A stretch of 64,000 bases of DNA from Gnetum montanum (taxonomy: Eukaryota; Streptophyta; Gnetopsida; Gnetales; Gnetaceae): the NCBI GenBank assembly GCA_015680685.1, contig MNCI01019073.1:118102-182101 (forward strand). The letters are read 5' to 3'. Below the pieces are notes generated by a model. That model did no database searches. It had not been told where the DNA came from and was given only the letters and a program-made list of their open reading frames with translations. Shown one piece after another: positions 22,531 to 34,270 of this stretch. Positions within the stretch are counted from its first letter, which is position 1; each line of letters begins with the position of its first letter. The translations under genes were made by a program, and so were the position numbers.

Positions 22531-25500
22531 GGACTGGTAGAATATATTATAACCATTGTTTGTGGATGGTCTTATCCTATCAATTTTCTAGTAATCAAAG
22601 TTGAGAACTGCAAGGGGGATTTTGCAATCATTAGGAGAAGGACATGGCTAAGTACTCTTGATGCAAAAATGGGCATCAGAGATCTTTCCCTGAAAATCTC
22701 CAAGGAAAATATATTTAAAAAGATCAAGAAGAAACAAGTTCCATGCATCGTGTATAATGATACAGGGTGCAACTACATGCAGAAACTTTGGTTTATGAAA
22801 AGAGCATCCATTTGTGCATGCAAGAAGTGTACAAATAAGAAAAATATTCAAAGGTAGTTGTATGCAGTAGCCACAAAGTAGGAGGGCACCCAGTGGTTGA
22901 CAATTGATCTTGGAAGTGGGACACTTTGCATAGAACCTACTGAGAGCCTGACACATGCCTATGTTGAAGGCATGGATGAACTGGAGCAAGTTCATCACCA
23001 ACTCTCTAATAATGCAAATGATGATACCTATTGGGAAGACTTGGAAATCCTTGAAAATTTCAAACAATAGCCCTTAGAGTTGAAAACTCTACCTATCAGC
23101 ATGGAGTATGCATTTTTGAAAAATGGCAAACCAGTAATCATCAATGCTAATCTTGCTCTTAAACAAAAATGGATACTATTGAGGGTGGTCAAAAAATGGC
23201 TAATACCTTTTCTTGGTCATATTCTAAACTCACAAGGATTGATCTTAAGATATGCCATCATTGTATCTACACTGATTTGGCCATGAAGCCAAAAAAGCAA
23301 CCACAGTAGTAGTTGAACATCAAATTGCAGCAAATCATCAAAGAGAAAATCAAACAACTCCTCAAGGTAGGGTTTATCTATCCCACTATGGATAGTGAGT
23401 GGATTATTCCACTTGTGATTGTGCCAAAGAAAGGTGGCAAGTGATGGATCTACATTGACCTCCAGTTGTTGAATATGGCAACATTCATAGATCACTTTCT
23501 ATTGCCATTTATGGATTAAGTGTTGGATACTATATTTGGGCATTGCTATTACAAATTTTTGGATGGTTATAGTGGCTATAATCAAATCTAGATTACACTA
23601 GAGTATTAGGCCAAAATAACATTCATCAGTTCCTAATGGACATTTACATATTGAAAGGTGCCTTTTGATCTATGTGATGCTCTTGCAACATTCCAACACT
23701 TGGTCTTAAGCATTTTTCATAACAGATTTTTAGGAGGGTGGAAGTCTTCATAGATGACTTCTCCACATATGCCACCACATTTGAGCAAGCCTTGGACTAC
23801 CTTGAGCAAGTGCTTAAAAGGTATGGGAAGATGAATCTTTAGTTCAATAGGTAGAAGAGCCATTTGATGGTCCAGGAAGGCATTGTACTAGGGCACAAAA
23901 TTTCTTAGGTAGGGATTGAGGTGGATCCTAAAAAGATAAGGGTCATCCAAGGAATAACTAGCCAACTAGAAACTATTAAAGATGTTTGGTCATTCCTTGG
24001 ACACACTGGCTACTATTGGCATTTTATAGATATTTTCTCTAAGATTACAAAATTGTTGGTTGAGCTTACAAAGAAAGATGCTCCATTCATCTGGACCAAG
24101 GAATGCGAAAATGCATTCAAGAGCCTTAAGGAGGGGCTCATAGAGACTCCAATTCTACAAGTACTTAACTAGTCTAAACTATTTCATATAATGAAAAATG
24201 CATCAAATTATGCCTTGGGAGCTGTGCTTATGCAGTTGGACAACGAGAAATGTCCATATTACATTTATTGTGCAAGTTAAAGCATTGTGGATGCACAACT
24301 AAATTACACCACAATGAAGAAAGAAGTAATGGTGGTGGTGTATGCTCTAGAGAACTTTAGGTACTATGTGCTTGGATACAAGTGTTTGTGCACACTAACC
24401 ATAGTGCCATTCACTTCCTCACGAATAAGACAACAGTTAGCCCCCGTATCATATGTTGGTTGGTGATATTGTAGGAGTTTGATCTTATAATGGTAGATCA
24501 AAAGGGAATTGAGAATGAAACTACTAATCACTTGTCTTGGTTATGATGGGATAACAAAGAGGAGGAGAGCCTACTCTCTGACTAATTTTCTTATAAACTT
24601 CTCTTTATAGGTGCAATAAATGAACAAGTTCTCAATGAACCAAAATGGTATGATGGCTTCTCACTTATCTTCTCACTCAAGAAATGCCACAAGATCGAGA
24701 CTGTAGGAAGAAACAATAGTTTTTTCATTAGGCCAAATGCTTCATGGAAATCAACAAACATTTACAAGGTGTATGCTGATCGCCTAGTTCATGGATGTGT
24801 ACCTGATGCCGATCAACTATGCATTCTCTAGGACTCTCATGAGGATTCTTGTGGAGGCCACTATGCTAGGAAATGCATAGTCATTAATATCCTAATGGTA
24901 GGGTATTATTGTCCAATCATCTTCAGGGACACCCACCAATTTGTCTGCTTTTGTGAATGCTATTAACAAGATGATGGAATGATTGCTTGAATGGAGGGAC
25001 CTCAATAGTGGATACAACCACTAGAACCCTTCAACATCTAGGGCATCAACTTCATGGGTTCCATTATGCCCATGTCAAATGAAATGATGCACATAATTAT
25101 GGCCATTGATTACTACACAAAATGGGCAAAAGTAGTAGTCATCCTCGACATTTCATCATCTACTGTTGCACGGTTTGTACAAAAAAATTGTTGTAAATAG
25201 GTTTGGGATGCCACATGCATTGATTTATGACAACAAAATCCATTTTATAGGCACTATTTTTTGCAAGCTTATGCAATGCTTGCGGGTTGAACATAAACTA
25301 ACAACACCCTACCACCCCTAAGCCAATGATCAGGAAAAAGTTACTAATAAGGAAATCACAAAGATTCTGACAAGAGCTGGTAGCAAATATAGGAGAGACT
25401 AGAGCATAAAACTAAATGATACCCTCTAGGCATAATAATCAACATGGAAACTTCCTATAGGCTACTCTCCCTATGAGCTAGTGTATGAAAAATTACCAAC

Positions 25501-25915
25501 TCTACCTATCTAATTTGAGCTTTGTATACTTTTAATAGCCTATGACTTAGACCTTGACCTTAGCCTAGCACAAAAAGAAAGATTAATAAACCTAAATGTG
25601 CTAGATAAAAATTGATTGGTAGCCCTATCTTTAAATGAAATGCATAAGGCATTCAACAAAAAGTGCCATGACCTTAGAATATGGAAAGTAAAATTTCAAC
25701 CTAGAGACAAGGTCCTCTACTAGAACCTCACACATGTACGTGAAAAGACAATTTCATAAACATTATGGGAGGGGCTTTATATTATCTATGAATCCTTTCC
25801 TTCTAAGGCCATGTTAATCTACAAAACTGAGAGTCTAAACAAAAAGTATCTAGTCAACATGCAACAAGTAAAACCTTTTCATGAACCTAAGGAAGCTAGT
25901 GCAACAAATGCCTCA
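22531..25915 (+). pseudogene. pol of element copy 2: RT, RNase H, integrase (decayed)
   Basis: Domains in Athila/Tat order, broken by stops and shifts. RT about 23300-24000: VPKKGGK then WIYIDLQLLN, FLDGYSGYNQI, FDLCDALATFQH and an intact IDD catalytic box at 23750-23758, followed by VQEGIVLGHKIS. The RT thumb/RNase H link with SFLGHTGYYWHFI lies in the ORF 23921-24172. RNase H about 24180-24560: NASNYALGAVLMQ, AQLNYTT. Integrase about 24800-25450: AIDYYTKWAK and ALIYDNK with the first two acidic residues kept, then LTTPYHP. Tail to 25915. Many stops sit at expected Gln or Trp codons. RT, RNase H and integrase copy element RNA into DNA and insert it. Confidence 0.85.
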
Positions 25916-27548
25916 TTAGATGGACAACTATGCTCAATTTTTTGGATCTTCTCCTTACAACTTAGTCATGGGGGAGATAGCTATCCATGCTAACCATTAT
26001 AGTGGCTCCTTAATTTTTCATCTTTTTGTTTTTCATGTTTTTGTTTTACACTTTGTTATTTTTACAACTTTTTTTTATGCCTTCTTTATCTCACATGTTT
26101 TTGTTTTTACTTTATTAATTTTTCCAGTTTTTTTACAACATCCTTAGTATTTTTTATGTTTCTTGAATATTTTACAATTTCTTGTATATTTTATTCTATT
26201 TTGGTGTGATTTTCTCATGATTTTTACTACTAAAGTGCCTTATTGTCAACTGGACACCATGATGTTGTAGCTGTTTGGTAATGGTGGTTTATTCTTAACA
26301 TTTTTTTATTACTAATATCTGGTTTCTATTTTTGAATTTTGATGACTGATAACTAAGACAAAGTTTCTTTTTTATGGAATAGGCAATGAGTCCACGTCAT
26401 CCACCCATCCACAAGCTCTATGGTTTTTCTTGGTTTGGAAAGGTTTTGAAACATGAGATCCCCTTTCATTAGTAAAACCTTAATGAACTTGTGACGTTGG
26501 TAGTTTCTAAACTTGGGAAGGATTCAAAGGTTTGAAAAGGATGTAACTTCAAAGGGATTCAAAGCTCTCTCTACCTTCTACCATCTTGAGTGCAAGTGTG
26601 TTTCTCATGGATCTCTTAATGTTTCATGTCAACAAATAATAGGAAGTTGAATAAGTCTTTGCATGGTGTGGTTCCCATCCAAAAATCCATTAAAAAAATA
26701 AACAAACAAATGATGGGAATTCAAAGCACATCTCTTAGACATAATAAATGGGCTACAAGGACTAATTATGGGACTAGAAAGACATGTTACCCATGCCTGA
26801 ATGTCCCCTCTAACTAAGGCCCTTTTCTCACTTTCTGATTCTCTTTTCTTCTCTAAAAAGGAATAATGTTTGATTTGTAGGAGAATTCTTGTGTCTTAAG
26901 GAGGTGGAGTGGTGTTAGAGTGGTGATGTGAAGTCATTAAACATGGTTGGTTTTGGTCTAGACTAAGGATGGACTATATCAGGTCATTTAACCATGAATT
27001 CCACAAAGGACTTCATGTGACCAAGATTAAGAACTCCATTTTACTCCCTCTATCATCTATTAATGCTTCCATAACTAACCTCACTATCAACTGTTCATGT
27101 TTTCATCTAATGTCTTAGTTTGATGTGTTGAAATTCTTGAATAGATTCTCCAAGTTTGGTCCTTAACTTTTCATAACCATTAATCAATTATGGAGCCCAT
27201 GAACTCCTTAGTTGAGGTTATGTAAGGGCATGTGCCACCATGGAAAGGACATACTTGCATATTTTGTGATTTGGTTAGTTAAGTTCCTTACCCTTAGATG
27301 TTGTTGCAATCAAATCTTTTGTGCACTCCTTAAGGCATTTTTCTTCATAAAATCTCATTCTCTAATCATTTCTCAAATTTCTAAACTTCATAACCCTTGT
27401 CTAATATTTCCATCATGTTCATGGATTTTTGTGCTTTTATTTGATCCTTATTTCACAAAAAAAATTCTTGTTTTTTATTACTTTTAACAAAGTCAATGGT
27501 GGTCAATAACTGCGTCGACTAGGCCTCATCGATGCAGCACAAAAATTC

Positions 27549-27556
27549 TATAAATA
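27549..27556 (+). promoter_or_regulatory. TATA box of internal promoter, copy 2
   Basis: TATAAATA within TTCTATAAATACTATCC. It is kept in copy 3 (47719-47726) and in the first element (2084-2091) although the surrounding coding capacity is lost. It lies 447 bases before the extra ORF's ATG. Confidence 0.5.
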
Positions 27557-27686
27557 CTATCCAATACTTTGAAATTTTTATCATTTTCTGCAAAATGGGA
27601 GGGGAGTTTTTGCAATTTTTCAAAACTCATAACTTTCACATTGTTTTTCCAAATTACTCTGTTCTTTGATCTTGTAGTTACCAAAG

Positions 27687-27995
27687 GTAAGCTCTTAGTC
27701 GTGGAAGGCCACAAACCTTAAGGTTTATGATGAAAATTTTTCAAAATTTTTCAGCTCCCCCAAAGGGTTAATGAATAGAATAATATTAAACCATCAATTT
27801 TTGAGAGTTTAACCCTTCCAAAAAACTTCGGTAAACCTAAAATTAATATTAAAATAAGAATAAAATAATAATTGAAATGATCAAATCAACCATGATCACA
27901 ACTTAGCTAGGTGTAACTTTTTCAAAGAGATAAGGTATCCCAATTGTTTTAAGTTACACATTAAATGCTAATCATTGGTCATGTTGTGAGTATAG
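27687..27995 (+). other. Putative leader intron before the extra ORF, copy 2
   Basis: The donor CAAAG/GTAAGC at 27686/27687 matches the plant consensus, and the acceptor GAGTATAG ends at 27995, directly before ATGGCATC. The 309 bases are AT-rich, as plant introns are. Copy 3 has the same donor (47857) and acceptor (48162), giving 306 bases. The first element keeps the acceptor (2679). Splicing is inferred only. Confidence 0.45.
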
Positions 27996-30755
27996 ATGGC
28001 ATCAAGATCAAAATGGCCACAAGAAGGAGAACCATCCCAACAAAAGAATGAATGACCTAGAGCTAGAAGGGAGCAAAGGAACAAGCCCAAGAGTAGGCAA
28101 CAGAAACTCATGCAGCAGGACCTCTTCAGGAGGAGCCCAAAGTGGAATCTATCCAACAGATTCCCCAAAGAAGAGGTTGGAACTAAATAATCTCATCAAG
28201 GAGAGGCACCAGGGCTTGTACTAACACTTGAGGTCACATTGACATAAGCCTACCTTGATATGATCAAGCATCATGATGTCAAACACTCAGTTCTGCAAGA
28301 ACTAAATTTTGGAACATTCTTAGAACATGCTCCACTTGAAGTCAAGACAGTTGCAAAACTCTCCCTTGTGGCTAATCATCACTTCTAGTGGAAGTGGTAC
28401 ATGGGAGAGACATATTTCTTCTGGAATAGTAGAAAGGTAGGAGCCACTGTGAAAATTAAGGAAATTTAGGTGTTCTACTCAACAAAAGCTATTGTGTAAG
28501 CTCTTGGTCTACCTGATTTTGGAATCCATCTGGTAGAGATCTCCATGCAAGCAAACCTAGAGAAAAAAAAGGAGTGAACCTCCTAATTTTATGGGGTTGA
28601 CTGTAAGGAGTTCGGTGCCCTCACATCAACAAAGCACATATACTTCAATATAATGGCTTATCAACTCAATTCAACAATGAGACCAAGCAAGGTGACTAGT
28701 TTCTCTACCCATGCATGCATCGCTTTAAGTGGTAAATTCCTTGTAAACCTTTCATAGCTAATCTATCTAGAGATAGAAAATAACTTTAAGAAAAATGAAT
28801 ATGGAAGGAAAACCCTATCCTTTCCATGCCTTATCAGAAAACTCTATAAAATGGTAGGGATAGTCTACTATGCAAATGACACAATCAGGCATACTTAGTC
28901 TAAAATGATGAAAGATAAGACCCCTACCATATCCAAAGAAGAGGAGCAACAACTGCTATCTCCACCACTCACTTAAGAAATAATGCTAAAGGCCCATGCT
29001 GCCATTGATCACTTATGAAAAATCTAAGAGTAGCTCTTATGTGAGTAGGAGTAACAAGTAGGATCAAGTGGTGGGGATCCATCTATGTACCATCCTTCAA
29101 TGAGTCACCTCAACAAAGTGGCTTGAACAATCAATGAGATGGAGGAAGGTGGATCAATATTCTCAACCCAAAGAATCAGCTACCCATGAAGTCAAATCTT
29201 AGTGCTCAAGGGGCAACAATGTCTCTCTTGTAACAACAAAAATTCTTAGAAATCTTTGAGAATGCTGCTACTTTTTTGGTGCACTTGGAAGAGGGCTAGG
29301 GGATAACTATCTTGATGATGCAATACCAAGGATATGAGACAATAGCGGAAGTGGTTACTAATTGAATTGTCAAAGCATTGAGTGCACCTATGGTGTCTAG
29401 ACTAGATATTTCTACACTCAAAGATGTGCAAATGTTCTCAAGAACTATTAATGACAAATTGAGTGTAGCCCAGCACGAGGATTTGCTGGACTGATTAGTG
29501 GGAACTAAGCAACTGATTCTAGATATCTTTGATTTTCTAGATAACATCACCACAACTTACTTAGAGCTACTTGAAGAAAAGGATAAATGCATCATTTTGG
29601 AATGGCAACTCAAAATGGCTCAAGTGCAAATCCAACACTTAGCCATGAAGGTTGCTAAATTAAGAGCCCACCTTGTTGATCCTATGCTCATCAATGCTTC
29701 AATGACAAGAGATGAAGTTTTTCAATAGATTTAAGACAAACTTAAATAGGTTGAGGTTGGGATGATGATAGCCTTTCTTAACTAGTCCATGGTTGAGGCC
29801 AACACATATTCAGTTTAGAAGGACTTGACCTAGATGCACCTAGAGAATGAGATGTTGATCATAGAGAATCATTGCTTGTGGAATGTTAATATGTAGAAAC
29901 AACAAATGCAAAAATACATCCATAAACAATAGGAGTAGCTAACTAGGGTAAACATGGAACTGAGGAGATTGATGGCCAAAAATAAAAATTTTTCTATGGA
30001 GGAAGTCAGTGCCTTACGCCAAAAATATGTGATTGAGATTATTGCCTAGAAGAATGAGGCTCTCAAATTTGAGTTAAGAACCACTACAAAGATTAGGTTG
30101 GCCTACAAAAGAAAGTTAATGAAAAAGACATCTAGATAACTAAGGCAAAAGTTAATGAGACCCTCTAGCAACTCTAGCAATAAAAAGAGGTGTGGAAACC
30201 TATCATTGATGGGATAGATGTTGACAACAAAGTGGAGAACCACATGAAGGAGTTGTAGATTGAAGAGATGAAAAAATACATGAAGCTTGCCAATCTTTGA
30301 TATTCAAACCTGGCAATGTTGATTGCTAGATAGTTATAGTCATAGTTAGAGAAACATACGACCAACTTGTACTTGTTATATGAGGTAGAGTTCAAGCACC
30401 ATAAGTAGACCAAGCAAAATCTTAATGCTACAAATGTTGAACTCGAAGTTCTCAAGGTAAGATTCTTTAATTAAAAATAAACTACTGAGAACTTGACTAG
30501 AAGAATGAACAATTACTAGGAATTTTTGAATGTAATTTATGGCATTTAACATCAAACACAAACAATTTGCTACCTAGTTCATCAATGTCAAGAAGCTATT
30601 TTCAATAATTCCCTATCCTGCACATTCTAGCCCACATTGGCAAAGCTACATGAATCATGCACAATAGGAGAAGAAGATGAAAGCATTGTCGGATGCTTTT
30701 CATCTTCCACCAATAGTTGTAGCTATAGTAGGAAAATCACAATAGTCTTAACCAC
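27996..30755 (+). pseudogene. Extra ORF downstream of pol, copy 2 (decayed)
   Basis: ATG at 27996 opens a basic, Gln-rich start. At about 28250-28560 lie AYLDMIKHHDVKHSVLQELNF and WYMGETYFFWNSRKVGA, then VFYSTKAIV and ALGLPDFG, recalling the 'putative plant transposon protein' type found in large Ty3 elements. Then SFPCLIRKLYKMVGIV (28820-28870). The rest is helix-forming; the open part 29498-29728 (ELLEEKDKCIILEWQLKMA) looks like coiled coil. Many stops and shifts. The 3' end is lost at about 30755, where unrelated DNA begins, so there is no polypurine tract or 3' LTR. Function is unknown. The position is that of Athila env-like ORFs, but nothing here looks like an envelope protein. Confidence 0.55.
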
Positions 30756-31679
30756 CGTTGTACTATCCGAAATCGTCAGCATGAGGCTAGAATGAAACGG
30801 ACACTGACAGATCTACTGAAGACAAAGTAAGACCCCACCTTCACGTGAGGGCAAGCTGAAAATAAATGAAGGTAGAGTGCCTTGAATGGTCTACGCGCAG
30901 ATCAAACAAGGACTTCCCCTAGCGTACACTTTTGCGATGCGTTGGGTTATACATAAATGGATGCAAACTAAAATGTAAATGAACGTACGAAATGCAAAAC
31001 GAAAACAAAACATAAACAGAAGTAACGAGAATTGTAACAAACGTAAATGACATAAATAGAGAAAATAGTGGATGGAAAAATTGTAACTATATGTATTGAT
31101 TGACGATTACAAAAAAGTGCACCAATCAGAACGTAGTTGTGGATTGATTACAAGGTGAACTTTTAGCCCCGATGTGAAGGGTGTACAGACGTTGGGAGAT
31201 TGCAGGTTTCTGGTTGTAGGTGTGCAACGTGACAAAAATTGCCCCAAGTGCCTAGTGTGACTAAGTCTAGGTTCAAGGTTGTTGGTTTTCTTGCTTCAAA
31301 ATTTTCAATCCTCTAGATCCTGATGCCCCAAAATTGCCAGCCCCAATTTAGTGTGAGATCGGGATATTTATGCAGGTTTGAGCACGGGATTCAGAGCTGT
31401 GTGGAAGATCCATGGTTATTGGATGCAGGAAATGTGGATCAGGTGACAAGTGTGAACGTTTTGACTAGATGCACAGAATTTTACAATGTACAAGGTGCAG
31501 CGTGACCAAGATCTCTTACACTGGCATGTGTAATCCACAGCATAAGAGCTTGATACGCTAAAAAATGAAAGATGTACAAAGAATGTTAAAGTACAAGAGT
31601 GGATTTGGATGTCAGGCCTTCGGATCTGCAGATCTATGCTATTTTTGCTTTACCAAGGTCTCCAATGTACATGGATCTG
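30756..31679. other. Unclassified sequence
   Basis: No gene or known element is recognised on either strand. Composition is more GC-rich than the neighbouring element, with several CpG-containing stretches (30830-30960) and an A-rich part (30960-31080). The ORF at 31323-31505 has no family likeness. It may be the internal or LTR sequence of another retroelement. Confidence 0.4.
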
Positions 31680-32700
31680 GCTCTAGCGTGTTTGCAGCGT
31701 GTCCTGGCGTTAGCGTCTAGTATCCAGCATCCTAACGTCCCAGTGTTTACATTGTGCATATGCTGGTGTTAGCGTGCTAGCATGACCATCAACGTGTCCA
31801 ATGTTTATGATGCATTTTCAACCCATTTTTGACTTGTGAAACCCATTTTTGAAGTGGATCTGCATGCCTGAGGTCGAGAGGGTTCTGCACATTTATTTTG
31901 AGCTAATTTGGAGGCTGTTTTGGCATACTTTTGGTTGGTCATGCTGTTTTGAGCTGATTTTTGGATGTTGATGCCTATTTTTTGATGCTCAATTGCTACC
32001 TACTCTCCAGGGTGGCCTAGATGCTAAATTTGACTCCATTTTGCTACTATTTTTGCCAGTTTGGTTTGGTCATGCTGTGGTCACGTTGGCCAGCGTGACC
32101 TCAGCGTGACCAACTGAAAATGCCATGTTTGATGCCCAAATTGTGAGTTTTTAAAGCCTGTGAACATGTACAAGTGCTACCTATCCCTGGGGGTTGCTCG
32201 GATGTCGAAGATGATGCCTGAAAATGGTTGATTTACCCTATTTTTATTTAGTCACGCTGTGCTCACACTGTGCAGTGTGACCTCAGCATGACTTACTAAA
32301 CGTGGCTCAAAACATGTGATTTTGAGATCAAATTTTGAGGTTCTGAAGGTTGGGAGCTGTAGGGGGCATCGGTGAAGCTCATGGAGGGTCCATGTGCTCG
32401 AATTTGGATTTTTTGGACTTGATTTTGGGGCTCCAGAGGTTGGTCACGTTGTACACATGCTGGTCTTACGTTGGGTAGCATGACCACAGTGTGATCGAAG
32501 TGTATACAGCAAAAACCATGCGTTTTGAGCTTAAAACCCTAGATTCTAGATGTCGGGAGTTGGAGCAATCGCCTATGGGCCTTGGGGGGACTTTGCGTGT
32601 TCAATTGTGTGTCATTTCATGCTGTTTTGGAGGCTCTCAAGTTTGGTCACGCTATACTCATGTTGGGTAGCAGCCTGACTTAGCTTGAGTCTTGTCTAAA
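31680..32700 (+). repeat. Degenerate tandem repeat, about 190-base period, with palindromes
   Basis: A TGGTCA(C/T)GCTG-like block recurs at about 31945, 32068, 32258, 32440 and 32645, usually followed within 40 bases by CAGCGTGACC-like sequence, so each unit can form a hairpin (GGTCACG ... CGTGACC). Between blocks, units share GTGCTACCTA, TTTGATGCC and TGAAAATG elements. Spacing from 32068 on is about 190, 182 and 205. This is seen directly by reading. The period and number of units need a dot plot. Confidence 0.6.
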
Positions 32701-33911
32701 AGTGCTAGGCCAAAATTTTGTGGTGTTTTCATTGGCCCCTCTTTGTTGACGCCTGGAGGAATCCACCCAAGAGGTGTTGACAAAGAAGTACAAAACACCA
32801 AGAGCAACTTGGCATCAAGCACTGTTCGTCAGGCACCTGGTTGGATGTCATCGCACCATGTTCAAAAGTACATTGGATCAGGAAATGAAGTTTTGAAATG
32901 CACGGGAAGCAGGTAGTAACTATGGGATCGGGGATTGATCAAGGGATTATTTTGTTTAACTGTGGGAAAGGAATGCTCTTGTGAACAAGTCATGTTGGTC
33001 CTTGTCAACAACCAACATCTAGCAGACTTGGGACCAAGGCATGGGAGGTGCGTCCTTTGTAGGAATGAGACTCTTGTATCATATTTAAGAGAAACCGTTG
33101 TCAATAGCCAAAGCCACGCGATGAGGTGGTGCGTTCTTTGGAGAAACATGACCCTTAGGAGTGTTAGAGGAAACCCATTGTCAACAGCCAAAGCCACGCG
33201 AAGATGTGGTGTGACATGATTGCTTGAGACATGAGTGTTTTCTTTCAAGACAACTACCTTCCTGCCTAGGGCTTGTATGGGAAGAGCCAATGGCCTTATG
33301 ATGTATTTTGCTCTTTGATTTTTTCCTTTTTTTTCTTTTTTTTTTTGCTTATTTTTCTTTTTTTTTGGAAAGAGAATTTTTTTAGTGTTGTATTCATGCT
33401 CATGTGCTTATAGTTGTATCATGTGCTATGCTGTGTTGCAGGTTGCAACTGCTTGGAGAGTCACAGTATGCAATAGTGTGATTCCAATTTTTGGGGTGAA
33501 TGGGATGTATCCAGGAGGTGTAACTGAGTAGGGCAGGGAGAACATGTTGGGGAATAAGGGATGCATCGAGAACTGGGAATGTACTCATGAGTGGATTAAT
33601 TAACCTGGTTGCATGCATTGGGAACAATGTGGTACCTTGTCATTGTGATGAAGTGCATCTGTGCATGAAGACCTTAGAGCATCATCCTACAAACACAACT
33701 CCAAGAGGACAAGAAAACCACAAGTGATTTAGTCCAAAACACTTTAAACATGAATACAGCCGATGGTATGGAGGCACCATGTTAAACTTCAGGCAAACAA
33801 AACGAGCAGGATCAGTGTCATCAGAGTCCATGTGGTGAATTATGCAGCAAGTTTTAGATGAAGACAAGTCGTTGATTGTAGAAACAGATCAAAGTGCCAG
33901 TGATGATGTTG
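32701..33911. other. Unclassified sequence with a short repeat and T-rich tract
   Basis: No gene is seen. Two copies of a ~79-base unit lie at about 33048-33126 and 33127-33205, sharing GGTGCGT(C/T)CTTTG and AGCCAAAGCCACGCGA. A T-rich tract covers 33316-33372. ORFs on both strands (for example 32862-33290, -) have no recognisable family. Confidence 0.5.
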
Positions 33912-34106
33912 CCAATTTATAGTTTTAGCATACTGTCATGGATTAGTTTTACGTCATAACCCTTTGGACGTTGCCAGTTTAGCGTCATAGCGGATGGTGC
34001 AGTGCTAGTTTATAGTCATGGCGGACTGTGAAGAGGCAAGCTAGTTTATAGTCTTAGCAGACTCTGGCAGATAAAAATGTGGTAGTTTAATGTCATACTG
34101 GACAAA
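33912..34106 (+). repeat. Degenerate short tandem repeat next to the copy 3 junction
   Basis: About six units of 31-40 bases built on GCTAGTTTATAGTCATGGCGGACTG, with variants such as GCCAGTTTAGCGTCATAGCGGA and GGTAGTTTAATGTCATACTGGA. The array stops exactly where copy 3 gag sequence starts (34107). Confidence 0.65.
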
Positions 34107-34270
34107 GCTCTGAATCCTAGACTAGCATGAAGGCAAGCACCTAGAAGGTTGCCTTATCCTCAAGACAACCCAAGGTAATTTCACCACCAACAATAGGCTT
34201 ATTATCCAAGTGGAGTTTCACCACAACCATATGAGCAGTATCAATAGTGGCAACATCCATAGTTGTGGGG
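34107..34270 (+). pseudogene. gag tail, copy 3, 5'-truncated
   Basis: Begins abruptly with TCTGAATCCTAGACTAGCATG, equal to about 20714 in copy 2 and 16557 in copy 1, and runs to the target duplication TGGGG at 34266-34270. It is non-coding in practice. Confidence 0.75.

Larger units (their letters stand above)
25916..27995 (+). mobile_element. Post-integrase non-coding region of copy 2, with internal promoter and leader intron
   Basis: Starts with a conserved CTTAGTCATGGGGGAGATAG block at 25963, then T-rich DNA, then blocks shared with copies 3 and 4 (AAGTCTTTGCATGGTGTGGTTCCC, AGAAAGACATGTTACCC). It ends in a TATA box (27549), a leader, and a putative intron reaching the ATG at 27996. No gene is seen. 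The ORF-like stretches are short and not conserved in frame. Confidence 0.7.

Noticed and set aside
31680-32700. CRISPR-like array
   Set aside because: Repeats are degenerate, ~190 bases apart and in plant DNA; no uniform spacers.
32862-33290. 142-codon - strand ORF
   Set aside because: Spans the two-copy 79-base repeat; no family likeness and no splice or promoter support.
33316-33372. Poly(A) tail of a - strand processed pseudogene
   Set aside because: No gene-like sequence follows on the - strand; plain T-rich low-complexity tract.
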